Source: Fibrobacterota bacterium (GTDB lineage Bacteria; Fibrobacterota; Fibrobacteria; UBA5070). From it: DNA of 64,000 bases. The position numbers and the translations under genes are program-made. The stretch is taken from assembly GCA_016715065.1 (NCBI GenBank), contig JADKBN010000015.1, positions 124,001 through 188,000 on the forward strand. Reading direction: 5' to 3'. Position 1 is the first letter of the stretch. Each line of letters begins with the position of its first letter. The notes beneath the pieces are model-generated. The model ran no database searches and was not told where the DNA came from. It saw only the letters and a program-made list of their open reading frames with translations. Shown here piece after piece: positions 39,195 through 48,195 of the stretch.

Positions 39195-39438
39195 CCGTTG
39201 GTCGTGCGCGATCGGTTGCCGTTTTCATGATTTGCCGTTTGCGCGATCGGTATTCGTTGCGCGATCGGTTGCCGTCGTAGAGACGCCCCGCCGGGGCGTC
39301 TCTACAATGGCAAAACCGTCGCGAATGGCAAAAACGACGTTCGATAAAAACGGTCGAGAACCGCAATATTTGTTGCGGACGACAAAAACCGGCGTACGGC
39401 AACCCGATCGCGCCATCCGATTTGCGTCACCGGGATGG
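39195..39438. repeat. Repeat-rich intergenic region with GTAGAGACGCCCCG palindrome
   Basis: 244 bp with three copies of a GCGCGATCGG(T/A)T motif (39207-39270), then the palindrome 39277-39305 (GTAGAGACGCCCCG, one base, CGGGGCGTCTCTAC), flanked by imperfect TTGCC/GGCAA arms and several CAAAA runs. The palindrome core is the same as at 1235-1293. No gene is seen; purL and the kinase converge on it. Confidence 0.75.
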
Positions 39439-41676
39439 TTATGCGCCCAACGTAAACCTAAACGTCGCGCCCTTCCCCGTTTCGCCTTCGGCCCACACCT
39501 TGCCGCCGTGGCGGGCCACGATCCGCTGAACGATCGCCAACCCCACGCCGCTGCCGGAAAATTCTTCGGGGCCGTGCAAACGTCGGAACGGCCGGAAAAG
39601 GTTGTGGGCCTGATCGGGATCGAAGCCCGCGCCATTGTCGCGCACGAACCATTCCCTACCCTGTTCCCCCTCGACGGTGCCGATTTCCACCTTGGCGTCT
39701 TGGGTACGGGCCGTGTATTTGATGGCATTTCCGATCAGGTTTTCCCAGAGCACACGAACCAACGAGGGGTCCGCCTCGACAAGCCCCAGTTTTCCCAGGC
39801 TCCAGTCCAGCGGATGCGCGATGCGGCCGTGAGCGGCAATCACTTCGGTCACCACCGCATCCATGTCCACCGGAACCCGGCGGAAGGCGACCATCGTGAT
39901 CCGCGACAGCCCCAACAGGCTGTCGATGATCTCCCCCATGCGGGAACTGGCCAAACGGATCCGGTGGAGGTAATCGCGATGTTCGGCGTTCAGGGTGGGA
40001 AGCAGCTCTTCTTCCAGCGCGGCGGCGAATCCGGAAACACCGCGCAGCGGGGTGCGAAGGTCGTGGGAAACCGAATAGGAAAACGCCTCGAGCTCGCGGT
40101 TGGCCTGCACAAGCTCGGTGGTCCTCTCCTGTACGCTCTGTTCCAACTGGTCACGGGATCGCAGCAGGATCGCGCGCGCCTGCTCTCGTTCGGTGACATC
40201 ACGAACCAACGCCGCGATGCGCTGGTTCCCATCGAACAAAAGCACCGTGAGGAAAATCTCCACGTCCAGCGGGCCGGGATCTCGAGGGCGACGAATCCGC
40301 CACTGGAACGACAACGCCTCGCCTCCGATCGCCCGCTTCCAATACGCGGCCAGGCGGGGCAAACTCTCCGCTTCGCCGCCGTCGAACAGATCGCCCACCC
40401 GCAACTGCGCTTGGTCGCCAGGAGCCACCCCGAGCATGCGACATCCCTGGGCGTTCAAGAAATCGACCCCACCGCTTTCGTCGAACACGAACACCGCGTC
40501 CGGAAGCACATCGAACAGATGGCGAAGGCTTTCCTGCAAGCGACGGAAATCGGCATTGGCGCGGCGAGCCCGTCGCCAAGCCAGCGACAACAGCGCCGCC
40601 ATCGAACCGAGCATCGCCATTCCCCCGACCGCCGCCGCGGTGGACAGGGGGTAGGCATCCCAGACCGCCAGGGGTTTTTCCACCAGGATCCCGTCGGGAG
40701 GCAGTCGGTTCGGATCGATCGCAAACCGTTGGAGGGCGTCCCAACGAAACATCTCCGCGGTGGAACTGTCCCCCTCGATCGGAAGCGAGTCGGCGGGAGT
40801 ACCATCGAGCACTTTCCGCAGGAGTCTGGCTGCTTGTTTGCCATGCTCCAGCCCCCGGTTGCAATCGCCTCCCACGATGCCCGCCGAAAGGTACGACGCC
40901 TGGTGGGTGAAGAAGGGAACCTTGGCCGAGCGCACCAACGCTCCCAGATCCAGCTGGGGATCGATGTAGAGACCCTCTCGATCCAGGAAAAATTCCGACC
41001 AGTACACCACATCGCCTTCGCCTAGAGAGGCCACCTTGCGTTGCACTTCAGACCATCGTGGTGTACCCGCCGAATCCAGGAAGTGGAACCGCAACCTTCC
41101 CGCTTTTGCCCTCCCCAACGAATCCAGACGGCGACGATTCCCCGTTCCGGTCGCGGAAGCTTCCGTCACCACCCAAACGTCACGGGTCTGGGGCAGCAGC
41201 CGGGTGATCAGTTCCGCCGTCTCGACCATCCGATTCCACTGAAGGATCCCCGTGATGTTTTTCTGGCCTCTGAGGAGATGTGGCTGAAAGTCGTTGATTC
41301 CGCAGAACACCACCGGAACTCCGGGAAAAAGCGTGTCCCGCCACTTCATCAAAAACAGCAGAGCATAATCGTCGGAAAGGAACACCACGCGAGGCTGGCG
41401 AGATCCGTACTTGAAGCGGAATTCCCGAACGAAGGCGGAATCCAGGCTCCGGCTTTCAAACAGTTTGGAGTCCAGGTACTCCACCGCCAACTGCTCGTTG
41501 GGGCCCATGGAGTTTCGCACCCCTTCCTGGACCTGGTCGGACCACCCGAGGCCGGGGTGGTAGGAATTCAAAAACAAAACATCCGGCCCCCGATGCACTG
41601 CAGGCGGGGACGCCACGCACCAGGCCGCTGTACAGAGGGCTAGAAGGAATTGGCACAACCTATCCATCGACCCCAT
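39439..41676 (-). CDS. Hybrid-type sensor histidine kinase with ABC-substrate-like sensor
   Basis: 745 residues. A signal/TM start (LCQFLLALCTAAWCVASP), an ABC-transporter-substrate-binding-like periplasmic domain to about residue 330 (VLFLNSYHPGLGWSDQV; PVVFCGINDFQPHLL), one TM, a PAS domain (LRHLFDVLPDAVFVFDESGG), and a HisKA/HATPase core with phospho-His in SYSVSHDLRTPLRG, N box NLIGNAIKYTA, G1 DNGAGFDP and G2 GSGVGLAIV. It has no receiver domain and no adjacent response regulator, so its output partner is not in the window. Start at the ATG at 41676; an internal ATG three codons in is possible. Confidence 0.85.
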   Translation of the reverse strand: MGSMDRLCQFLLALCTAAWCVASPPAVHRGPDVLFLNSYHPGLGWSDQVQEGVRNSMGPNEQLAVEYLDSKLFESRSLDSAFVREFRFKYGSRQPRVVFLSDDYALLFLMKWRDTLFPGVPVVFCGINDFQPHLLRGQKNITGILQWNRMVETAELITRLLPQTRDVWVVTEASATGTGNRRRLDSLGRAKAGRLRFHFLDSAGTPRWSEVQRKVASLGEGDVVYWSEFFLDREGLYIDPQLDLGALVRSAKVPFFTHQASYLSAGIVGGDCNRGLEHGKQAARLLRKVLDGTPADSLPIEGDSSTAEMFRWDALQRFAIDPNRLPPDGILVEKPLAVWDAYPLSTAAAVGGMAMLGSMAALLSLAWRRARRANADFRRLQESLRHLFDVLPDAVFVFDESGGVDFLNAQGCRMLGVAPGDQAQLRVGDLFDGGEAESLPRLAAYWKRAIGGEALSFQWRIRRPRDPGPLDVEIFLTVLLFDGNQRIAALVRDVTEREQARAILLRSRDQLEQSVQERTTELVQANRELEAFSYSVSHDLRTPLRGVSGFAAALEEELLPTLNAEHRDYLHRIRLASSRMGEIIDSLLGLSRITMVAFRRVPVDMDAVVTEVIAAHGRIAHPLDWSLGKLGLVEADPSLVRVLWENLIGNAIKYTARTQDAKVEIGTVEGEQGREWFVRDNGAGFDPDQAHNLFRPFRRLHGPEEFSGSGVGLAIVQRIVARHGGKVWAEGETGKGATFRFTLGA

Positions 41677-41747
41677 ACTAGCAGTCCACTAGGCCGCTTG
41701 CCACGCAATCTTGGGTCGGCAGCCTCGAGGGAGGTACATTTGGAACC

Positions 41748-42197
41748 ATGAGTGATGCGCAGGAATGGCTGTTTTGCGTGGAGCGTTATCGGAACGCGGA
41801 AATGTCCCACGATGCCGACGACTACATGGTGGACGGATTCATCCTATTGAGGTTGCCGCTTTCCCAAGACTTGGAGCGGGCCAAGCTGGAACCGGAAATG
41901 AAAAGCCTGATCGGAAAGCTCCAGGCGCAGGAACAGCGTGACGAGGTCAAGAAAAACTTCCCGAAATTCCACGGAATGCTGGAGGCCGGAGGGTTGTGGT
42001 GGATCCATCTCATGCGAAAGGATTACCAGGAACGCCTTCCCAAGGATTTCCACACCAACTCCTTCACGGAAGAGGAACTTCTGGGGATCGAGCCCGCCCA
42101 AGACCCTTCCCTTTTGCCCCGGGAAATGTGGTTCGATCGCGACGGGGACCCCATCGAAGGCCCACCCGACCGTCTGATGGCCCTTCTGTACGGCTGA
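41748..42197 (+). CDS. Hypothetical soluble protein
   Basis: 149 residues, acidic, with no signal peptide or transmembrane segment. It is mostly helical with a conserved-looking WWIHLMRKDYQERLP stretch. No family is recognised. It sits between the kinase and purQ with no clear link to either. Confidence 0.6.
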   Translation: MSDAQEWLFCVERYRNAEMSHDADDYMVDGFILLRLPLSQDLERAKLEPEMKSLIGKLQAQEQRDEVKKNFPKFHGMLEAGGLWWIHLMRKDYQERLPKDFHTNSFTEEELLGIEPAQDPSLLPREMWFDRDGDPIEGPPDRLMALLYG

Positions 42198-42285
42198 TGC
42201 CGTTGGTGCCGACCTCCATCGCGCCCGCGAGGAGGTACCTTTTCGGCCCTCCCACCATGTCAGTCGCATCGAGGAAAACCGATCC

Positions 42286-43080
42286 ATGAGCAAGGTCCCA
42301 GTCCTGGTCATCGCCGGCTACGGCATCAACTCCGAAGTCGAGCTCGTCGAGGGGTTCCAGCTGGCCGGGGCCGCTCCCCGCCGCGTGCACCTGTCCGACA
42401 TCGTGGCAGGCACTGTCCAGCTTTCCGACTACAGGATCATCGCCTTCCCGGGGGGATTTTCCTTTGGCGACCACATCGCCTCCGGCCGTGTGTTGGCCGT
42501 CAAGATCCAAGCCCATCTGGGCGAAGCCCTGCGCGAGGCCGTGGCCAGCGGCACTTTGGTGCTGGGCATCTGCAACGGCTTCCAGGTGATCACCAAGCTC
42601 GGACTTCTGCCATTGTTGGGCGGGGTTCCCAGCGCCGGGCAGGAATTCCAGCAGGAAGCGACCCTCACCTACAACGATTCCGGCAAGTTCGAGGATCGCT
42701 GGTGTCCCATCGTGGCCAATGCCGCCTCGCCTTGTGTCTGGACACGCGACTTGGACCGCTTCGAGTTGCCGGTCCGCCACGGTGAAGGCAAATGGATCCA
42801 CCGCGACGAACAGGTCCGCCAGGCCATCCTGGGCCAGCACCTGGACTGCCTGCGCTATGGAGCTTCCGCCTATCCGGCCAACCCCAACGGCTCCCAGGAC
42901 GACATCGCCGGCGTCTGCGACCCGACGGGCCGGGTCTTTGGATTGATGCCGCATCCGGAAGTCTTCCTGCGGGGAACCCAGCATCCACGCTGGACTCGCG
43001 GCGATTTCGATGCGCAGGCCCAAGGGGTCGGCTTGACCATCCTGCGCAACGGCGTCGAGGCAGCCGCTTCCGGAGGCTGA
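42286..43080 (+). CDS. purQ: FGAM synthase glutaminase subunit PurQ
   Basis: 264 residues, a class I glutamine amidotransferase. It releases ammonia from glutamine for PurL. Nucleophile Cys in LGICNGFQVI; His and Glu in LMPHPEVFLR. It is longer than typical stand-alone PurQ (about 225), with an insertion at about 130-190 that contains ATLTYNDSGKFEDRW. It lies 3 kb from purL, with a kinase and an unknown gene between, so the pair is split but on the same strand. Confidence 0.95.
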   Translation: MSKVPVLVIAGYGINSEVELVEGFQLAGAAPRRVHLSDIVAGTVQLSDYRIIAFPGGFSFGDHIASGRVLAVKIQAHLGEALREAVASGTLVLGICNGFQVITKLGLLPLLGGVPSAGQEFQQEATLTYNDSGKFEDRWCPIVANAASPCVWTRDLDRFELPVRHGEGKWIHRDEQVRQAILGQHLDCLRYGASAYPANPNGSQDDIAGVCDPTGRVFGLMPHPEVFLRGTQHPRWTRGDFDAQAQGVGLTILRNGVEAAASGG

Positions 43081-43113
43081 CAACGGCGCTCGGAAATGGC
43101 ACAATGGCCTGCC

Positions 43114-44118
43114 ATGTCCAAGCACCAGGATCCGACCGTTCTCGTGGTCGACGACGACCCTTTGGGGCTCGAAGTCGCCTGCCAAGCCTTGCGGTACATG
43201 GAGCCCTCGTGGAACATCCTCGGGTTCGACCAGCCCTACGACGCATTGGATCTGGCCTGGGACCTGCGCAACTGCGTGGTGGTCACCGACTGGTGCATGC
43301 CCCAACTGGACGGCTTGGAATTGGCCAAACGCCTGCGCCGACGCGAATCCGAAGACGGCCACGCCTACCATGTGCTTCTGGTGACGGCAAAATCCGGCAT
43401 CGAAGACATGGAACAGGCCTTCGAGCACGGCAACGATTTTCTGGTCAAGCCCTACGACCCTCGGGAAATGCGTGCCCGGATCCGGGCAGGCCTGCGCCAA
43501 CTGGGCCGCCAGCGCAAGCTGCTGGACGACAACGCCGACCTCACCGTGCGCGCCGGCACCGATTCGCTGACGGGGATCGCCAACCGCCGCAGCGCAGAGG
43601 AAACCGCCGCCCGCGAGTTCGACCGCTGGAAGCGACGCCAGCACCCCTTGTCGGCCATCCTGGTGGACATCGACCATTTCAAGGGCATCAACGACACCTA
43701 CGGCCATGCCATCGGAGACGAAGCCCTGCGCGCGACGGCACGGATTCTGTCGACAGGACTTCGCCCCTACGACACGTTGGCCAGGTGGGGGGGTGAGGAG
43801 TTCCTGCTGCTTTGCCCGCACTGCACCTTCACCGACGCTCTCGGGCTCGCCGAACGGCTGCGACGCAACCTCCTTGCCCAGGCGAATCTCCATTTGCCCC
43901 AAGGCGCGCATCTGACCGCGAGTTTCGGGGTGGCTGCCGCTTCCGCTTTGGCATCGAACCTGGATCAGCTCATGCTTTCCACCGACCGGGCGCTCTATCT
44001 TGCCAAACAACGCGGGCGCAACCTGGTGTGCGGCGCCATCGACGAGCCGGAAATCCAAACCTTCGTCGCCTCGGGCCAGCCCAGAGAATCCCCCGGAAAG
44101 CCCCTCTCGGGGGTGTAG
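43114..44118 (+). CDS. Response regulator with diguanylate cyclase output
   Basis: 334 residues from the ATG at 43114. A receiver domain (about 8-125: VLVVDDDPLG, phospho-Asp in VVTDWCMPQLDG, Lys in LVKPYDP) and a GGDEF domain (DSLTGIANRRSAEETAAR; active site RWGGEEFLLL). The I-site RxxD (RPYD) precedes GGEEF by five residues, so product inhibition by cyclic di-GMP is expected. It makes cyclic di-GMP when phosphorylated. Its kinase may be the protein at 39439-41676, but that is only a guess from distance. Confidence 0.9.
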   Translation: MSKHQDPTVLVVDDDPLGLEVACQALRYMEPSWNILGFDQPYDALDLAWDLRNCVVVTDWCMPQLDGLELAKRLRRRESEDGHAYHVLLVTAKSGIEDMEQAFEHGNDFLVKPYDPREMRARIRAGLRQLGRQRKLLDDNADLTVRAGTDSLTGIANRRSAEETAAREFDRWKRRQHPLSAILVDIDHFKGINDTYGHAIGDEALRATARILSTGLRPYDTLARWGGEEFLLLCPHCTFTDALGLAERLRRNLLAQANLHLPQGAHLTASFGVAAASALASNLDQLMLSTDRALYLAKQRGRNLVCGAIDEPEIQTFVASGQPRESPGKPLSGV

Positions 44119-44129
44119 ATTTCCAAGCT

Positions 44130-45491
44130 ATGGACGAGACCAAAGACCTGCGCGCAAGCCTGACGGACCTGGTCGAGCAACTCGCCGCGAGCGATCGCCG
44201 CGAACTTCCCTCCTTGCGGGAACTCGCCGCGAAATTCGAGGTGTCCCCCAACACGATCAAGAAGGTCCTGCTGGAGATCGACGGGCCCGTGCGCGTGTTC
44301 GCGGTCCATGGCCGCGGATTCTTCGTGCGGTTGGAAGGCGAGCCCGAGCCCGGTGCTCCACAGCCTTACACTCCGCCGCAAGCGGAAGAGGCTGAACAAG
44401 AGGAAGATCCCCATCCTGACTTCGACGAGCCTTTTCGCGTGGACGAGCATTACAGCCCCGTCCCCGAGGAAGGCCGCGCTCTGCGGTGGGAATCGGCACC
44501 CCGACGCGACGCGGTGGTGGTTGTCGGACAGATTCTGCGTGCCACCGACCCGACCGGCGCTCCCTCGAACCGCTTCATGCAGTTCGTCCGCATCCGCGAA
44601 GAGCTCCAAGCCAAAGGCTACCAGCTTTCGTGGGCCCCGCTGGGTTACGATGCCAAGGGGCGTCTGGACTCGACCGAGGTCAAATCTCTCCAGTTGCAAT
44701 TGGCGGGCCTGGGCGATCGCTTGGCGGGCATCCTTCTGCTGGATTGCGGCTACGGGCGGGAGCAGCCCTTGTGGGAGCTGACCACCGAAGCCACCGACCA
44801 GCCCGTGGTGTGGTTCCAAACCTCCCCGATCGCCCCCGACGACCAGCCCCATCTGCCCCGCAACGCCCATGTCCTGGAACCTGACTGGCGTGCACTGGGG
44901 GAAGCGCTCGGCGAACATCTGATCCAGGAACATCTTCCACAAAAGGTGTTGCTCCTGCCCTCTCCGGGCGAGAAAGGCCTCCCGCCCCAACTGGTCCAGT
45001 TCCGCAAACAACTGCTCGAATGCTGGGGGCCTCGCTGGGTGGCCACCTTGGATTGGTTCGACGTTTTCCCGTCCGGTCTTCCCCGCGATCCCGCCGACTC
45101 CCGCCGCGGCAAATTGCGTCGTTTGTTGCTGGACACCGGGATCGCGCCCTTCGAGCTGGATCGCTATTTCCGCACGGCCCTGGGGATCGGCGCCTCGCTT
45201 TGGGTGTGCGCCGACGACCTGCTGGCCTTGGCCGCGATCGATCATCTGGAGTCCCGCCACGCCCCGAACGAACCCCGGCCCGGCGTGCTGGGCTTTGGCA
45301 ACCACCCCTTCTCGCTGGCCAGGGGCCTGAGCACGGTGGATCCCGGTTGGCGAAACCTGGTCGACCAAGCCATCGCGCTGTTCACGCGCACGACCTCGCG
45401 CAGCGCCCCCTCCGCTCCGCTGATCATCGCCGCCCCTTCGGAATCCGTGTACGGCGGAAACATCCTCGCCCGCCGTCAGGACTGGTTCTGA
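44130..45491 (+). CDS. GntR/LacI-like transcription regulator
   Basis: 453 residues from the ATG at 44130, 11 bp after the cyclase. A GntR-type winged helix (LPSLRELAAKFEVSPNTIKK, then VFAVHGRGFFV), an acidic linker, and a periplasmic-binding-protein-like effector domain (DAVVVVGQILRATDPTG; GVLGFGNHPFSLARGLSTVD). It is a likely sugar- or metabolite-responsive repressor. The wing includes GRGFFV, usual for GntR. The target is unknown. Confidence 0.8.
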   Translation: MDETKDLRASLTDLVEQLAASDRRELPSLRELAAKFEVSPNTIKKVLLEIDGPVRVFAVHGRGFFVRLEGEPEPGAPQPYTPPQAEEAEQEEDPHPDFDEPFRVDEHYSPVPEEGRALRWESAPRRDAVVVVGQILRATDPTGAPSNRFMQFVRIREELQAKGYQLSWAPLGYDAKGRLDSTEVKSLQLQLAGLGDRLAGILLLDCGYGREQPLWELTTEATDQPVVWFQTSPIAPDDQPHLPRNAHVLEPDWRALGEALGEHLIQEHLPQKVLLLPSPGEKGLPPQLVQFRKQLLECWGPRWVATLDWFDVFPSGLPRDPADSRRGKLRRLLLDTGIAPFELDRYFRTALGIGASLWVCADDLLALAAIDHLESRHAPNEPRPGVLGFGNHPFSLARGLSTVDPGWRNLVDQAIALFTRTTSRSAPSAPLIIAAPSESVYGGNILARRQDWF

Positions 45492-45745
45492 ACAAGAAAC
45501 GCCCTGCCCCAACGCGCATCGATCTCCCGGTGGGAGATCGTGCCGCGGTGGAAGCCGCCATGGACGAATTCTGTCGCGAGCGGGACATCGAACTTTCCTC
45601 GTTGGGGCTTACGCTGATGGTGGACTTCCTGCAGGAGAGGGTGGGCCACTTCTTCTACAACCGGGGCATCGCCGATGCCTCGTCGCAGACCACCCTCACG
45701 CTGGCGCGATTGCAGGACGAACTGGATCTTCTGCGCAAGCTCTGA
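45488..45745 (+). CDS. DUF2164 family protein, candidate CTG start
   Basis: 85 residues. The domain runs from IDLPVGDRAAVEAAMDEFC through MVDFLQERVGHFFYNRGIAD, typical of DUF2164. No ATG, GTG or TTG lies early enough to keep this domain whole. The CTG at 45488 overlaps the regulator's TGA as CTGA, which matches the overlap habit elsewhere in the window; a later ATG (near 45560) would cut the domain. Start confidence is therefore low and gene confidence high. Function unknown. Confidence 0.7.
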   Translation: MNKKRPAPTRIDLPVGDRAAVEAAMDEFCRERDIELSSLGLTLMVDFLQERVGHFFYNRGIADASSQTTLTLARLQDELDLLRKL

Positions 45746-45930
45746 AACCTGCTCGATCGCGGCGAACGCCGACTCTGACAAATTGTCAGGAGTTTCTTTG
45801 CCCGGGCGAACGCGTCCCTCCTGAGAAGGCGGTAGATTCCTGCGTGTCGCGCCTTGGGTCATTTCCTGTCGCCGTGGATTCTTCTTCCCGAATTCGCAGG
45901 AAGACAGGGCGCGACGATCCCGGAGGATGC

Positions 45931-47670
45931 ATGAAAACCAACCGCTCACCCCATTCGATGCTGCCCATCGCGATGTCAGCCACGCTCGCGACTTGGGCGG
46001 CTTGCGCCCAGGCCGCCGACACCACCCGTTGGGTGATGTCGTTTCCCAGCCCCACCGACGACGCGGTCGAATTCGAGCGTCGCTACGGAGGCGTGGCATT
46101 CACCAACAGCGACAAGGGGAACTGCGCCGCCTGCACCAACAGGCTCTTGTCCACCAGCGACACCTCCGGCTCGTTCGCCAGATGGGAGTTCACCAATCCA
46201 GCTGCGATCCGGGGCGGGAACGACGACCAGTTGGGATTGCTGATCCCTCTCGATCCCGAATGGAGCTGGAACCACGACCTACGGAAAGCATCGAAGATCC
46301 GAATGAAAGTCCGATCGAAGGGAGGAGCCTACAAATACGATTTTGGACTCGATGGCCCTGCCGCACCGTTCTCCTCGCTCGGATTGCTTCCGGAAAACCG
46401 TTTTTCCGCCGGCACGCAATGGCGATGGGTTTCGTTGGAATTCCAGGATTTCGCTGGAAACGTAGAAGTGGTCGAAAACCTTCTCGGCTCGACGGTCGCC
46501 GTTTCCGTCGCCGATTCCATGGGGCGGATCAGGACCGCCACCGCGAAGCTCGATCGTGAAGAATTCTCGGCTTACAACAATCCGGCCGACACTCCGTTCT
46601 ACGACGATGACTCCGTCAACATCCTGAAACACGTGCGCGCTTTCAAGATCATTCCGGTCTCGTCGGAGCGTTCGACAACGGGTACGCTTGAAATCGATTC
46701 CATCGTCATCGAAGGGATCGCTCCGCAGTGGGGCCGAATCCGCCAAGGTTCAGCATGCCAGGGTAGCGCCATCGTCGTGGACCAACACAGGCCCCCGCTG
46801 GAATACCACATCGAGAACATGCTCGGAGGCCGCTGGGAGCGCACTCTGGATACCTCGAGAGGAAACCCGAACGGGATCTCGACCGGCCTTTCTACGGTGG
46901 GTCCGCAATCCGTCGAGGAATGGCCCCCATCGTTCGTCGCCCAGATGGATGCCAAACTCCATCGCGTGGATCCGAAACGACATCCCTATGGGGGATGGGC
47001 TCGCCTCGCCACTTGGCTCGAGCCAGACAGATCTCCTCGGAGCTTTCCCGATCTCAAGGCGATTTCCTTCCGTATCCAGGCGGGCAACAGCAAGGGGTGG
47101 TTCGATTCCAGCGCGATCCACGGCGTCACCTTCCGCCTGCACTCCTCCGCCATCCCCGATTCCGTGGCGTATTCCGTGCGCATCCCCTATGACAGCATCC
47201 GTCCTGCTCAGGGGGACACCGGCCGAACCGTCTGCATCGACTTGGACGAACTTCGCCAGGCAGGTTGGTACACAGGCGATGCCGGAATCCGCACCATCGA
47301 CCCTTCCAAGCTCACCGCCCTTTCCTGGACCATTTCCTTGGACGAACCCACCGCCATCAGCGCTGCTCCCAGCCGAATCACCCTCTGGGACGCGAAGCTC
47401 TGGACCTCGGGGACCTCCGCGCTCGATCGTTCGTCCATGGCTCGCCCAATCTTGGCCCGTGCCATCGAAGGCTTGCTGGTGGTCGCCGCCGAGAGGGGTC
47501 GAAACATCCATGTGCAGGTCCGCGACGTTTCGGGACGGGTCGTGCTGGACCGATCCCTGTGGGCCTCTGGCCGTGAACAGCGATTGCCGCTTCCTCGCCA
47601 GTCGGGTCTGCTCTTGGTGTCCGTCACCGACGGGGCCTCGCGGACCCACCTGCGCGTCCTGTCGCGCTGA
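45931..47670 (+). CDS. Secreted carbohydrate-binding-like protein with C-terminal sorting domain
   Basis: 579 residues from the ATG at 45931. A signal peptide (MLPIAMSATLATWAACAQA), two jelly-roll, CIA30-like modules (about 40-250 and 265-490; SGSFARWEFTNPAAI and KAISFRIQAGNSKGWF), and a C-terminal ~75-residue beta-sandwich (IHVQVRDVSGRVVLDRSLW; GLLLVSVTDGASRTHLRVL). The last matches the Por/T9SS C-terminal sorting type in pattern (GR, then G-LLLVSV). Cys pair CAACTNR near the first module. It may bind a polysaccharide at the cell surface. No catalytic residues are seen. Confidence 0.7.
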   Translation: MKTNRSPHSMLPIAMSATLATWAACAQAADTTRWVMSFPSPTDDAVEFERRYGGVAFTNSDKGNCAACTNRLLSTSDTSGSFARWEFTNPAAIRGGNDDQLGLLIPLDPEWSWNHDLRKASKIRMKVRSKGGAYKYDFGLDGPAAPFSSLGLLPENRFSAGTQWRWVSLEFQDFAGNVEVVENLLGSTVAVSVADSMGRIRTATAKLDREEFSAYNNPADTPFYDDDSVNILKHVRAFKIIPVSSERSTTGTLEIDSIVIEGIAPQWGRIRQGSACQGSAIVVDQHRPPLEYHIENMLGGRWERTLDTSRGNPNGISTGLSTVGPQSVEEWPPSFVAQMDAKLHRVDPKRHPYGGWARLATWLEPDRSPRSFPDLKAISFRIQAGNSKGWFDSSAIHGVTFRLHSSAIPDSVAYSVRIPYDSIRPAQGDTGRTVCIDLDELRQAGWYTGDAGIRTIDPSKLTALSWTISLDEPTAISAAPSRITLWDAKLWTSGTSALDRSSMARPILARAIEGLLVVAAERGRNIHVQVRDVSGRVVLDRSLWASGREQRLPLPRQSGLLLVSVTDGASRTHLRVLSR

Positions 47671-47678
47671 GTCACTCC

Positions 47679-47707
47679 ATCCGCGTGCGCCGCAGGCGCG
47701 CGCGGAT
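47679..47707. terminator. GC-rich hairpin between convergent genes
   Basis: ATCCGCGTGCGCC (47679-47691) pairs with GGCGCGCGCGGAT (47695-47707), with one G-T pair. It sits between two converging stop codons but has no clear T-run, so it is only a possible bidirectional terminator. Confidence 0.45.
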
Positions 47708-48195
47708 CAGTCCATGGCCAATCGCTTCACCGTGGCGGCCTCGGCCGGAAACCGCGCCAGCATCTCTTTCCGACTGCCCAGTTCGAACCCACCGAATTCG
47801 AATCCCGGAGCCACCATGCATCCCACCAAGGCCCAGCCCCCGGGCTGCGCCACTTCCGAGGCGAACCACACGCCAGCCGGCACCACCACCTGGAAACGCC
47901 CGGCTTCCGGACCCAGCTGGTGCGGCACGAGTCGCCCATTTTCCTCGACATGCACCACCAAGTCGCTGCCCGCATGCCAGTTCCAGAGCTCCTCGGCATC
48001 GATGCGGTGCAAGTGGGAAACGTGCGGGTGTTCCAGCAGGAAATGGATGGAGGTGAACGCCGAACGCTCCCCCAAACGATCATGACGGATTTTGTCTTCC
48101 GACCGATGCGTCTCGCGGTACCAACCGCCTTCCGGATGCGGAGCCAATTCCAGTCGCCGGATCCACTCCTTCGCCGAGGACGCGTCCGGATTCAT
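47707..48195 (-). CDS. Cupin family protein (DUF985)
   Basis: 162 residues; start ATG 48195. LAPHPEGGWYRETHRS is the DUF985 signature, followed by a cupin barrel (HLHRIDAEELWNWHAGSD with metal-binding His and Glu residues). Activity unknown, possibly sugar epimerase-like. The start overlaps the DUF2809 stop as ATGA. Confidence 0.9.
   Translation of the reverse strand: MNPDASSAKEWIRRLELAPHPEGGWYRETHRSEDKIRHDRLGERSAFTSIHFLLEHPHVSHLHRIDAEELWNWHAGSDLVVHVEENGRLVPHQLGPEAGRFQVVVPAGVWFASEVAQPGGWALVGCMVAPGFEFGGFELGSRKEMLARFPAEAATVKRLAMD

Noticed and set aside
47707..48195. Long antisense frame in the cupin region
   Set aside because: It lacks any domain and lies opposite a well-supported DUF985 gene.
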